A DNA stretch of 43,064 nucleotides from Candidatus Dechloromonas phosphorivorans (lineage in GTDB: Bacteria; Pseudomonadota; Gammaproteobacteria; Burkholderiales; Rhodocyclaceae), in the NCBI GenBank assembly GCA_016721185.1, contig JADKIP010000011.1, forward strand, positions 230,001-273,064, in the 5' to 3' direction. This document shows, piece after piece, positions 17,183 through 27,076 of this stretch; the stretch's first letter is position 1, and every line of letters begins with the position of its first letter. Under the pieces are notes generated by a model. That model was not told the origin of the DNA and did not search any database. It worked only from the letters and a program-made list of their open reading frames with translations. Both the position numbers and the translations under genes were made by a program.

Positions 17183-17831
17183 GGCAATAACCCAGGCCGC
17201 GCACTGTCGCAATTTTCACACCGCCGGTTTCGAGCTTCTTGCGCAGGCGATGCACATAAACCTCGATCGCGTTATGGCTGACCTCCTCACCCCAGCCACA
17301 AAGATGATCGACCAACTGATTTTTGCTGACCAACCGTCCCATACGGGTCAAAAGCACTTCAAGCAGGCCGATTTCGCGGGCCGAGAGCTCCAGCGCCTGA
17401 CCACCGATCTGCGCGACACGGCCCACTTGATCGTAAGTTAACTGACCGCACTGGATGGTCGGCGTCGTACCCGCCGAACGTCGCGTCAACGCTCTGACGC
17501 GCGCTTCAAGCTCAGCCAGCTCGAACGGTTTGACCATGTAATCATCGGCCCCCAGATCGAGTCCCTTAACCCGGTCACCCGTTCCATCAAGCGCTGTCAG
17601 GATCAGCACGGGTAACTGCGAATTTCGGGCGCGCACGCGTTTCAGCAGGTCGAGCCCGGAAAGCTTTGGTAGCCCGAGGTCGAGGATCAGCAAATCGTAG
17701 GAGGCGGTCAGCAAGGCCGTATCAGCCTCCAAGCCATTTGGCGCCCAGTCGACCGCGTAACCACCCTGGCGCAAGGAACGGGACAGTCCATCCGCAATGA
17801 TGGCGTCGTCTTCAGCTATGAGTATGCGCAT
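17160..17831 (-). CDS. OmpR-family response regulator, TctD/QseB-like
   Basis: 223 residues. The receiver domain has the acidic pocket EDD (about residues 6-8), the phosphoacceptor Asp in LLILDLGLPKLSG, and the conserved Lys in VKPFELAELEARV. The C-terminal winged helix has LSAREIGLLEVLL, VEVYVHRLRKKLE-like sequence (IEVYVHRLRKKLE) and TVRGLGYCL. It is the partner of the overlapping histidine kinase. A direct repeat of GTAAG half-sites lies just upstream, and the same repeat occurs before yjcH-actP, suggesting autoregulation and control of the permease. Confidence 0.94.
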   Translation of the reverse strand: MRILIAEDDAIIADGLSRSLRQGGYAVDWAPNGLEADTALLTASYDLLILDLGLPKLSGLDLLKRVRARNSQLPVLILTALDGTGDRVKGLDLGADDYMVKPFELAELEARVRALTRRSAGTTPTIQCGQLTYDQVGRVAQIGGQALELSAREIGLLEVLLTRMGRLVSKNQLVDHLCGWGEEVSHNAIEVYVHRLRKKLETGGVKIATVRGLGYCLERPQGE

Positions 17832-17854
17832 TTATTCACTTTGCCAATACCGGC

Positions 17855-17870
17855 GTAAGATTTTTGTAAG
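17855..17870. promoter_or_regulatory. Direct-repeat operator candidate for the response regulator
   Basis: GTAAG at 17855-17859 and again at 17866-17870, an 11-bp period; on the gene strand CTTAC-N6-CTTAC. This resembles the CTTAA-N6-CTTAA type of site bound by QseB/PmrA-like regulators. It is 24 bp upstream of the regulator start. Confidence 0.5.
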
Positions 17871-17916
17871 CCTGCTGCATTAATCTGCGCGGGCTGTTCT
17901 CCTTTTATGGTCTTCG

Positions 17917-17976
17917 GAGTCTGCGACAACTGTCGCGACTCAGGGGGTGACCCGATCCTGCACTGGGTAGCCCCCT
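17917..17976 (-). repeat. Two imperfect inverted repeats between actP and the regulator gene
   Basis: 17917-17941 is a near-palindrome (GAGTC-TGCGACA / TGTCGC-GACTC, one bulge). 17943-17976 pairs GGGGGTGACCC with GGGTAGCCCCC, two mismatches. They fill most of the 324-bp gap between actP and the regulator, which otherwise holds the actP terminator and the GTAAG repeats. No gene is seen. Confidence 0.4.
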
Positions 17977-18105
17977 ACCATTTTTTCCCTCTAGTTTTGC
18001 CAGTCTAACAAATAAACGGCCTTGCGTTTCCCGCAGCGCACAAACACGTCTGCATTTTCGGAAGGCTACGGTCAACCCTGTTTTTTCGCCAAAAACCAGG
18101 GCGTA

Positions 18106-18135
18106 AAAAAGCCCGGGTCGAAACCCGGGCTTTTT
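18106..18135 (-). terminator. Terminator of yjcH-actP
   Basis: A perfect 13-bp hairpin with loop CGAA; on the minus strand AAAAAGCCCGGGT pairs with ACCCGGGCTTTTT. It begins 20 bases after the actP stop. Confidence 0.9.
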
Positions 18136-18155
18136 GCTGACGATGCTTTGTCTGA

Positions 18156-19835
18156 TTAGTGACCGGAAGCGCCAGAGGCACCCAGACCGGTTTCCGAACG
18201 CAACTGCTGCGCCGGATAAAGAGCACGTTCTTTTTGAGCCTGTGCTGAATTGTCCAGAATGGAAACCAGCCAGATGGTGACGAACGCAGCAGTCATCGAG
18301 AAGATGGCAGCAGAGTTGTACGGGAACCAGGCGGAGCCCTTCGGATTCAACATGACTGCTTCCCAGACGCTGGCAGAGCCAATCGTCAGGATCACGGCAG
18401 ATGCGAGACCAACGAAGCCACCGACCACAGCACCACGGGTGGTGCAGTTCTTCCACAACACGGACATGAAGAGCACCGGGAAGTTGGAGGAACAGGCGAT
18501 AACGAAGGCCAACATCACCATGTAAGCAACGTTTTCCTTCTCGAAGGCAATACCCAGAACCACAGCCAGGATGCCCAGGCAAACGGTGGTGATCTTGGAG
18601 ACGCGCAGTTCCTGCTCGGAAGAGCAGCCCTTGTTGAACACCGAAGCGTACAAGTCATGGGACACGGCAGAAGCGCCAGACAGGGTCAGACCAGCCACAA
18701 CAGCCAGAATGGTTGCGAAGGCCACGGCAGAGATGAAGCCGAGGAACAAGTCACCACCAACAGCCTTGGCCAGATGCACAGCAGCCATGTTGCCGCCGCC
18801 CTTAAGACCCTTGGCCAGTTCGCCACCGACGTAGAAATCGGTCGGATTGGTAACCAGATTGGTAATAGCGCCAAAACCGATGATGAAGGTCAGGATGTAG
18901 AAATAACCGATCCAAGTGGTCGCCCAGGCAACCGATTTACGGGCTTCCTTGGCATTCGGCACGGTGAAGAAGCGCATCAGAATGTGCGGCAGGCCAGCAG
19001 TACCGAACATCAGGGCCATACCGACGGAGATCGCGGAAACCGGATCCTTGATCAGCGCGCCCGGCGACATCAATGCATCCTTCTTGGCATGCACTTCGGT
19101 TGCCTTGAGGAACAGCGCTTCCGGCGAGAAGCCGAACTGCAGCAGCACGGAGACAGCCATGAAGGTCGCACCAGCCAGCAGCATACAAGCCTTGATGATC
19201 TGCACCCAGGTCGTCGCGGTCATACCACCGAACAACACGTACATCATCATCACGGTACCGACAAGGATTTCAGCGTAGAGGTAATCCATGCCGAAGAGCA
19301 CCTTGATCAGCTGACCGGCACCGACCATCTGCGCAATCATGTAGAAGGCGACGATGACCAGGGAAGCGGAAGCGGCAAAGATACGAACCGGGGTCTGGGC
19401 GAAACGGTAGGAAGCCACGTCAGCAAACGTGAACTTGCCCAGGTTACGCAGACGCTCGGCCATCAGGAAGGTGATGACCGGCCAGCCGACCAGCCAGCCG
19501 ATCGAGAAGATCAGGCCGTCAAAGCCGTTGGCGAACACGAGACCGGAAATACCGAGGAAGGACGCGGCAGACATGTAGTCGCCGGCAATCGCCAGGCCGT
19601 TCTGGAAGCCGGTAATGCCGCCACCGCCGGTGTAGAAGTCAGCCGCCGTCTTGGTCTGGGAAGCTGCCCACTTGGTGATGAAGAGCGTGCCGCCGACGAA
19701 GATGCCGAACATGACGATGGCAGTCCAGTTGGTGGCCTGCTTCGCGGTTTTGCCGAGGTCAGCACCAGCGGCGATAGCGCCACCAGCAACTGCCATAGCC
19801 AGAAGGCCGGCGAGAATTTTAGTGAATTTAGTCAT
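18156..19835 (-). CDS. actP: Cation/acetate symporter ActP
   Basis: 559 residues of the sodium:solute symporter family, an inner-membrane permease for acetate and similar short carboxylates. ATG at 19835 (MTKFTKILAG) is chosen: it lies one base after the yjcH stop and has AGGAGG in the end of yjcH. A cleavable-looking leader ends GGAIAAGADL. About 13 membrane helices follow, with typical segments GITGFQNGLAIAGDYMSAAS, VLFGGMTATTWVQIIKA, FGTAGLPHILMRFFTVPNA and GLTLSGASAVSHDLYASV. Length fits the family. It forms an operon with yjcH; acetyl-CoA synthetase is not in the window. Confidence 0.96.
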   Translation of the reverse strand: MTKFTKILAGLLAMAVAGGAIAAGADLGKTAKQATNWTAIVMFGIFVGGTLFITKWAASQTKTAADFYTGGGGITGFQNGLAIAGDYMSAASFLGISGLVFANGFDGLIFSIGWLVGWPVITFLMAERLRNLGKFTFADVASYRFAQTPVRIFAASASLVIVAFYMIAQMVGAGQLIKVLFGMDYLYAEILVGTVMMMYVLFGGMTATTWVQIIKACMLLAGATFMAVSVLLQFGFSPEALFLKATEVHAKKDALMSPGALIKDPVSAISVGMALMFGTAGLPHILMRFFTVPNAKEARKSVAWATTWIGYFYILTFIIGFGAITNLVTNPTDFYVGGELAKGLKGGGNMAAVHLAKAVGGDLFLGFISAVAFATILAVVAGLTLSGASAVSHDLYASVFNKGCSSEQELRVSKITTVCLGILAVVLGIAFEKENVAYMVMLAFVIACSSNFPVLFMSVLWKNCTTRGAVVGGFVGLASAVILTIGSASVWEAVMLNPKGSAWFPYNSAAIFSMTAAFVTIWLVSILDNSAQAQKERALYPAQQLRSETGLGASGASGH

Positions 19836-19836
19836 C

Positions 19837-20145
19837 TTACTTCTGTGCCTCCTTGATGAGGGATTCGTTGATTGCGTCGAATTCAGTGTTGGCACGACGG
19901 ACATAAATCCAGGTCAGGAGAATGGTGAAGGCAATAACGCCGACACCGATTGGCACACCGATACTTGTCGTCATTCCAGGGCCCATTTTGGTGGCCAGGA
20001 ACTCTTTGTTGAAAGCAACCAGAAGAATGAAGCCGTAGTAAGCGGATGCACTAATGATCGCCATGATGATGGAGTACCTGCTGCGCATGGCAACAAACTC
20101 CAGAAATTTCGGATTGGCGGTAATCCGATCCAGAACGTTTTGCAT
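19837..20145 (-). CDS. yjcH: DUF485 membrane protein YjcH
   Basis: 102 residues with two membrane helices (ISASAYYGFILLVAFN and IGVGVIAFTILLTWIYV) and the family core TWIYVRRANTEFD. It is the usual small partner gene upstream of actP. The start has AGGAG upstream. The stop is one base from the actP ATG. Its exact role in acetate transport is not established. Confidence 0.93.
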   Translation of the reverse strand: MQNVLDRITANPKFLEFVAMRSRYSIIMAIISASAYYGFILLVAFNKEFLATKMGPGMTTSIGVPIGVGVIAFTILLTWIYVRRANTEFDAINESLIKEAQK

Positions 20146-20209
20146 AGATTTGCTCCTCAGAATTTTGTTTATAGAGGCATTGCTCCGGAGCGTAATTTAG
20201 GGGTGGCGT

Positions 20210-20236
20210 CTTACAGGCAACTTACAGACAGTTACA
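20210..20236. promoter_or_regulatory. Three TGTAA half-sites upstream of yjcH-actP
   Basis: On the gene strand TGTAAC, TGTAAG and TGTAAG are spaced 10 and 11 bp apart (plus-strand TTACA at 20211, 20222 and 20232). The last two form GTAAG-N6-GTAAG, identical in sequence and period to the repeat before the response regulator. They sit about 65-90 bp before the yjcH start; a TATAAA (-10-like) lies downstream. Confidence 0.5.
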
Positions 20237-20266
20237 AAACTCGTCAGCACTTCATTGATATGGCGC

Positions 20267-20293
20267 AAAAAAAGCCCCGCACAAGGCGGGGCT
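20267..20293 (-). terminator. Terminator of groESL
   Basis: On the minus strand AGCCCCGC pairs with GCGGGGCT across a 5-base loop, followed by seven T. It is 31 bases after the groL stop. Confidence 0.92.
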
Positions 20294-20323
20294 TTCGTCA
20301 AACAGTGTTGCTGAACGGGGGAA

Positions 20324-21975
<1,652 letters not shown>

Positions 21976-22014
21976 TTATTTCTCCTGAATTCTGTAAGTT
22001 AAGAGGCGCGGCGC

Positions 22015-22305
22015 TTAAGCGACCACAACGCCCATGATGTCTTCTTCACGCATGACCAGCACTTCATCGCCAGCCACCTTGACAGCCTGACCGGCATATT
22101 TGCCGAACAGAACGCGGTCGCCGACTTTGACGTCGAGCGCGATCTGCTTGCCGTTGTCGTCACGCTTGCCCGGGCCGACGGCCAAGACTTCGCCTTGATC
22201 CGGCTTTTCGCCAGCCGAATCAGGAATGACGATGCCGGATGCAGTGGTGCGCTCGGCTTCAACGCGTTTGACGATCACTCGGTCGTGCAAAGGACGAATA
22301 TTCAT
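22015..22305 (-). CDS. groS: Co-chaperonin GroES
   Basis: 96 residues from ATG 22305, with AGGAG upstream. It has the family start MNIRPLHDRVIVKRVE, the mobile-loop region with TASGIVIPD, and VLAVGPGKRDDNGK and VLFGKYAGQAVKV. It forms the heptameric lid of GroEL. It is the first gene of the operon, 39 bp before groL, under CIRCE control. Confidence 0.98.
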   Translation of the reverse strand: MNIRPLHDRVIVKRVEAERTTASGIVIPDSAGEKPDQGEVLAVGPGKRDDNGKQIALDVKVGDRVLFGKYAGQAVKVAGDEVLVMREEDIMGVVVA

Positions 22306-22392
22306 AAAGCTAACTCCTAACAATGGGTTCAACAGATAAAAAACTGGCCGCTACGCACAACGGCGAAGGCGGGATCGAAGGCGAGGAATCTA

Positions 22393-22419
22393 TTAGCACT
22401 CGTCTCCGTTGAGTGCTAA
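22393..22419 (-). promoter_or_regulatory. CIRCE operator (HrcA site)
   Basis: TTAGCACTC-N9-GAGTGCTAA, a perfect match to the CIRCE inverted repeat bound by the repressor HrcA. It overlaps the end of the -10 element and the start of the groES leader. Confidence 0.97.
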
Positions 22420-22448
22420 TAATAGGGGCGGGGCGAAGTGATTTCAAG
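22419..22448 (-). promoter_or_regulatory. groESL promoter, sigma-70 with sigma-32-like overlap
   Basis: On the minus strand, TTGAAA (22442-22447), a 17-base spacer and TATTAT (22419-22424) form a good sigma-70 promoter abutting CIRCE. The same stretch also reads CTTGAAA-N13-CCCCTATTA, close to the sigma-32 heat-shock consensus CTTGAAA...CCCCATNT. Both heat-shock modes may act here. Confidence 0.7.
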
Positions 22449-22504
22449 GGGCTGACGTGAAATCTTCTTTAGTTATTGTGGGAACTACCACCCCCGATGG
22501 CGGG

Positions 22505-24673
22505 TTAAACCGGCGATTTGTCACCGGAAGCGTTATTCGCCGCCAGCATTCGATAGGTATTGCGCCCGCCCTCTTTGGCGGCATAGAGCGCCGCATCCGC
22601 ACTGGCCACCAATTCAGCGAGGCTCTGGCCGTTTTCCGGGTAGATGGCCACGCCAACCGAGGCGGAGACATGGGCTTCGCCGGCGCTCAGGTTAAACGGT
22701 CTCGACAACATATTAACAATGCGCCGAGCGACCTCTTCAACTTCGTCGTGGCTGCTTATTTTGGGCAGGATGACGGCAAACTCGTCACCGCCCAGCCTTG
22801 CAACGGTATCGGAATCGCGGACCGCCTTACTCAAACGACGCGCCGTTTCAATCAGCAGCTCATCACCGGCGGCGTGCCCCATGCTGTCGTTAACCGGTTT
22901 GAAATGATCGAGATCGACATAGAGCAAGGCAAACTCATCACCATAGCGATGCGCCTGGGTCAGCACCACCTGCAAACGATCATCAAACAGCGCACGGTTC
23001 GGCAGGTCGGTCAGCGGATCACTTTGCGCCTGGTGGCGTAGGCGCTCTTCCATTTCCTTGCGCTGGGTGATGTCAATAAACGTCGCGACGTGCCGCCCGC
23101 CACTCTCCACGGCTTCATCCCGTATCGTGGAAATTGCCAGCCAAACGACGTAGACCGTAGCATCCGGCCGTCGATTCCACAGCTCGCCCTCCCAATGCCC
23201 GACCTGCGCCAGCGCCGCCCACATCTCGCGGAAAAATTCCGGACCATGACGCCCGGAGGAGAGCAGGCTCGGATCCTTGCCCAGAACCTCCTGCGGCCGA
23301 TAGCCAGTAATAGCAGTAAATGCCGGATTCACCTGAATGATGCGATTTTGGCCATCCGTCACCACAATGCCTTCGGCAGCACTTTCCATCACGGCAGCAG
23401 CAATCTGCAGCGCCCGCTGATTTTCCAGGAGGTCGGTCACATCCTGAGCGCTAACCACCCATTGCTGCTTGCCGCCCGCACTTTCTATCCGCGCCACATG
23501 CACATCGCCGACGCGCATGTGCGAACCATCTGGCCGGCTGAAGCGCAAACGGCTTGCTGCCGAGACAAATTCGCCACGAGCTCGCCGGGCGAGGCGATCG
23601 GCAACCATAGCGCGATCAAGCGGATGAATAAAATCGATCAATCGGCGATTGAGTACGCTCTCCTGAGCCAGAGCAAGCATGCTGAGCGCCCGCTCATTGA
23701 CGAAAACAACGGTGAAATCCGGCGCCTCGACAATAACAATGGCGTCCTGGCTGGTTTCGATCACCGACCGATAGCGCGCTTCGCTTTCGCTGATTCGTGT
23801 TTCGCTGCGCTTACGCACGGCGACTTCATCAAGCAACTGCGTGTTAGCGGCCGAAAGCGCCAGTGTCCGTTCGGCAATCAACTGCTCCTGCCCGGCCGTC
23901 AGCTTGCGCAACTGCAAAAAATAGCGACGCGAGCGCCAGGCAACGAGATGCAGCAGCAACGCGATCGCCAGGGTCGATGCACCGAAAACCAGCATGGCAC
24001 GCTGCCGCTGGTCGCTACGCACGGAAAGCAGTTTGGCTGCCGGCATCGTCACACTGATGCCGCCGCGAACATCACCCACCTTGTAATCCTGGCGGGCATG
24101 ACAAGCCAGGCACGCCGGCTTGACGATCAGCGGCGCCATGTAACGATGCACCGGCCCGGCCTCGGTTTGCACCAACTCGAGAAGGTCAAGCTGCGTATTT
24201 TTTTCAAATCCCGCCAACGCCGCCGCTTCCCAAGGATCGGCGGCGTTGGCGGGGCGAATGGGTTTGAGGCTGGTGATGTGATATTTGACGCCATCGGCCG
24301 CCTCGGCAATTTCGGCAATCTGGCGGGTCATGAAGGCGGGATTAATCATAGTCAGGCGAATGCCATCCACCGTTTCCAGATCGCGTTTTGGATGTTCAAG
24401 ATAAGGATTGGGCTGGGTGTTTTCGGTCACTCGCACATAAACCCCGCCATGCTGAGCGTTCCAGTCACGGGTCAGCTCGACCAGCCGAAAAAGCACGCTA
24501 CCGCGCTCTCTGGCCAGCGTCTCGATACCTTCTTCAATTTGGCGAAACTCGCTGGCCACACCGAGAAAACCGAGCAAGCCGAGTACGAAATAACCCAGCA
24601 TTACGACTGCCGAATAACTCAGGCGTCCAGCCGAAGGCTTGGAACGTGATGCGGATTTGAGCAAGCTTGTCAT
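22505..24673 (-). CDS. Diguanylate cyclase with heme-type DUF3365 sensor and two PAS domains
   Basis: 722 residues. A membrane helix (about 21-40) is followed by a periplasmic Tll0287-like/DUF3365 domain (about 45-215) with a c-type heme motif PACLACHARQ (Cys188, Cys191, His192). A second helix (about 225-245), a short coiled coil, PAS 1 (about 300-415), PAS 2 (about 420-540) and GGDEF (about 550-710) come next. The active site is intact (RLGGDEF, 626-632), and RDSD five residues before it is a product-inhibition I-site. There is no EAL domain. It should make cyclic di-GMP in response to a redox or gas signal sensed by the heme. It is transcribed divergently from the chemoreceptor. Confidence 0.9.
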   Translation of the reverse strand: MTSLLKSASRSKPSAGRLSYSAVVMLGYFVLGLLGFLGVASEFRQIEEGIETLARERGSVLFRLVELTRDWNAQHGGVYVRVTENTQPNPYLEHPKRDLETVDGIRLTMINPAFMTRQIAEIAEAADGVKYHITSLKPIRPANAADPWEAAALAGFEKNTQLDLLELVQTEAGPVHRYMAPLIVKPACLACHARQDYKVGDVRGGISVTMPAAKLLSVRSDQRQRAMLVFGASTLAIALLLHLVAWRSRRYFLQLRKLTAGQEQLIAERTLALSAANTQLLDEVAVRKRSETRISESEARYRSVIETSQDAIVIVEAPDFTVVFVNERALSMLALAQESVLNRRLIDFIHPLDRAMVADRLARRARGEFVSAASRLRFSRPDGSHMRVGDVHVARIESAGGKQQWVVSAQDVTDLLENQRALQIAAAVMESAAEGIVVTDGQNRIIQVNPAFTAITGYRPQEVLGKDPSLLSSGRHGPEFFREMWAALAQVGHWEGELWNRRPDATVYVVWLAISTIRDEAVESGGRHVATFIDITQRKEMEERLRHQAQSDPLTDLPNRALFDDRLQVVLTQAHRYGDEFALLYVDLDHFKPVNDSMGHAAGDELLIETARRLSKAVRDSDTVARLGGDEFAVILPKISSHDEVEEVARRIVNMLSRPFNLSAGEAHVSASVGVAIYPENGQSLAELVASADAALYAAKEGGRNTYRMLAANNASGDKSPV

Positions 24674-24792
24674 CGGTGAATGAAATCAGCCTCCATGACA
24701 CTCGGGAGAACACATATCGCCCTGCAGACAGCAAGGTGAATTGCTTTTAGAATCGCCAAAATTAAAAAATCCGCTTTTGGCATATCACTCCG

Positions 24793-24810
24793 GTTGGCCC
24801 TAGGGCCAAC
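24793..24810. repeat. 18-bp perfect palindrome between cyclase and chemoreceptor genes
   Basis: GTTGGCCCTAGGGCCAAC is its own reverse complement. It lies in the 189-bp divergent gap, 53 bp before the chemoreceptor ATG, and could be an operator for either gene. Confidence 0.4.
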
Positions 24811-24862
24811 TGTCGTTTCTATGGTCGTAGCACTCTTTGAATTTCGAAAATATCATACTTAA

Positions 24863-26947
24863 ATGAAAAACAATCAACCTGTTACCCAGCGAGAAGTTTC
24901 CTTTCCGCCGAATGCCTATCTGGTTTCGCGCACCGACCTCAAGGGGATGATTACCTACGCCAACGAGGCCTTTGTCGAAATCAGCGGCTTCAGCCGCGAT
25001 GAACTGATCGGGAGCAGCCATAACCTGGTGCGCCACCCGGATATGCCGGAAGCGGCTTTCCGCGATTTATGGGCCACCGTGAAAGCCGGCCTGCCGTGGC
25101 GCGGCCTGGTTAAAAATCGCTGCAAAAATGGTGACTTTTACTGGGTCGAAGCCTTTGTCGTCCCGCTCAAGAAGGATGGCCGGATTACCGGCTACCAGTC
25201 GGTACGCACCCCGGCCGCCCGGGAAAAACGGGTTGCCGCCGAAATGGCTTACGCCAACACGGGTCAAAAAGGTAGCTTGACCAACACTGGCAAGCGCTCA
25301 CTCTCGATACGGACAAAACTGTGGGCAGCAGTGAGCGTGATTCTGGCACTGATGGTGCTGGTCGGCGTCATGGGCATTCGCGGCATTGCCGAAAGCAATG
25401 ATCAGTTGTATCAGATGTACAAGGAAAAACTGACCCCCTCGAACACGGCCAACCGAATGATGGTGCTACTGGCCGACAACCGTGCGCAGATGATGCTCGG
25501 CATGCAGCACGACCCGTCAAACCCGAACTCGAAACTGCACGACCACCCGCTGGAAGTGCATATCGAAGCAACGCTGAAGAATCGCGAAGCAATCAACTTG
25601 CTACTCGAAGACCTGAAGAAAGTGACACTGTCCGAGAAAGAGCAACAACTGATTGCCAAATTCGGTGACACGCGCGAGCGCTTCTCGAAGGAAGGGATCA
25701 ATATCGCTCGCAATCTGCTCAAGGAAGGCAAATTCCTCGAAGCCAACGAGTTGCTGCTGCTCAAGATCAACCCGCTTTATGTAGAAATGCGCCGTGATGG
25801 CGAGGCGTTGATTGAAGAGTTTGCCCATACCGCTGAGCGCAATTTCCAAGCGGCTGAAGCGCGTTATCAAACCATCCGCAACATCACCATTGGTAGCTTG
25901 GTCTTTGCGGTATTACTGGCCATCATCGGCGGCGCCCTGCTGGTCCGGGCGATTGTGGGCCCGATCCGCAAGTCGATTAGTTACTTCGAGCGGATTTCGG
26001 AAGGCAAACTGACTGACGATATCGATATTACCGGGCGTGATGAAACCGGGCTGTTGCTCTGCAATCTGGCAACCATGCAGGGCACCGTGAAAGCCATGCT
26101 GGACGAAATCGGCACGGCATCCCGCGCGATTGACGTGCGCTGCAAACTGCTCGAATCGCAGATGAACCTGGTCGCCGAGCAATCCGAGCTGCAGCAGTCC
26201 AGCGTCGAAGGTGTTGCAGCCGCGACCGAGGAATTCAGCCAATCGGTGCAGGAAGTGGCGAGCAATGTGCAGGAAACTGCCGCGGCCGCGCGTGACTCAC
26301 AGGCGCAAGTGAGCCGCAGCAATATCGATATCAACGAGAGCATGGCGGCGACGACGCGCGTCGTTGATGCGGTGCAATCGTCAAACAGCACCATCGACCA
26401 GTTGAACCAGTCGATCGTCAAGATTGGCGACATCACTCGGGTTATTGCCGAAATTGCCAGCCAGACCAACCTGCTGGCCTTGAACGCTGCTATTGAAGCG
26501 GCGCGGGCAGGCGAACAGGGCCGCGGCTTCGCCGTGGTGGCCGACGAAGTTCGCAAGCTGGCCGAGCGGACCACCAGTTCGACGGCGGACATCAACATCA
26601 CGGTCAGCGAAATTCAGGCCGTGACCGCCCGCGCTGTGGCCGGTATGGATCTCGCCTCGAAAGAAGTGGAAACCGGCATCAGCAAACTGCGCGATAGCGT
26701 GAGCGGCCTGGAAGGCATCATGCGTTCCTCGGCGCAGGTCTCGACCATGTCCGACCAGATTTCGGATGCCGCACGGCAACAGGGCGTTGCCAGTGAAGAA
26801 GTGGCCAACAGCATGCAGCAGATCACCGACCTGATCGAGCGCAATTCGGCATCGGCCAACTCGGCGAAACAGGCGGCGGCAGAGTTGCTAGTCACTTCAC
26901 GCCAGCTTGATACGCTGATCGCCGGCTTCGAGCTTTACCGCAAGTGA
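24863..26947 (+). CDS. Methyl-accepting chemotaxis protein with N-terminal PAS (Aer-like)
   Basis: 694 residues. A PAS domain (about 15-125; YLVSRTDLKGMITYANEAFV, then VRHPDMPEAAFRDLW) as in the redox sensor Aer is followed by a membrane helix (about 155-175), a helical periplasmic ligand domain (about 180-345) and a second helix (about 350-370). HAMP and a signalling hairpin with IASQTNLLALNAAIEAARAG and FAVVADEVRKLAERT complete the protein. The C-terminus ends FELYRK with no CheR-binding pentapeptide. It probably signals to CheA on energy or oxygen state; the extra periplasmic domain suggests a second input. The cyclase next door suggests shared control of motility. Confidence 0.93.
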   Translation: MKNNQPVTQREVSFPPNAYLVSRTDLKGMITYANEAFVEISGFSRDELIGSSHNLVRHPDMPEAAFRDLWATVKAGLPWRGLVKNRCKNGDFYWVEAFVVPLKKDGRITGYQSVRTPAAREKRVAAEMAYANTGQKGSLTNTGKRSLSIRTKLWAAVSVILALMVLVGVMGIRGIAESNDQLYQMYKEKLTPSNTANRMMVLLADNRAQMMLGMQHDPSNPNSKLHDHPLEVHIEATLKNREAINLLLEDLKKVTLSEKEQQLIAKFGDTRERFSKEGINIARNLLKEGKFLEANELLLLKINPLYVEMRRDGEALIEEFAHTAERNFQAAEARYQTIRNITIGSLVFAVLLAIIGGALLVRAIVGPIRKSISYFERISEGKLTDDIDITGRDETGLLLCNLATMQGTVKAMLDEIGTASRAIDVRCKLLESQMNLVAEQSELQQSSVEGVAAATEEFSQSVQEVASNVQETAAAARDSQAQVSRSNIDINESMAATTRVVDAVQSSNSTIDQLNQSIVKIGDITRVIAEIASQTNLLALNAAIEAARAGEQGRGFAVVADEVRKLAERTTSSTADINITVSEIQAVTARAVAGMDLASKEVETGISKLRDSVSGLEGIMRSSAQVSTMSDQISDAARQQGVASEEVANSMQQITDLIERNSASANSAKQAAAELLVTSRQLDTLIAGFELYRK

Positions 26948-27040
26948 GGTAGCAACAAGCGTTTTTTGGTGCCATGTCGCCCCCGAAGAAGGGGCGCAAC
27001 GCCCATCAATTAGTCGGCAGCCCAGCCAGCGCCGACCCGT

Positions 27041-27073
27041 AAAATGGGGAGCTTCCGAGCTCCCCATTTTTTT
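27041..27073 (+). terminator. Terminator between chemoreceptor gene and dacB
   Basis: A 13-bp perfect stem (AAAATGGGGAGCT and its complement) with loop TCCG and a run of seven T. It ends four bases before the dacB ATG at 27077. Confidence 0.88.
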
Positions 27074-27076
27074 GCC

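Noticed and set aside
18657..19856. Long plus-strand open frame (399 codons) opposite actP
   Set aside because: It is antisense to a clear transporter gene, rich in His/Gly/Asp/Arg as expected from the complement of hydrophobic codons, and resembles nothing.
23090..24649. Plus-strand open frame (519 codons) opposite the diguanylate cyclase gene
   Set aside because: It is a shadow of a high-GC coding strand; the minus strand has intact PAS and GGDEF motifs.
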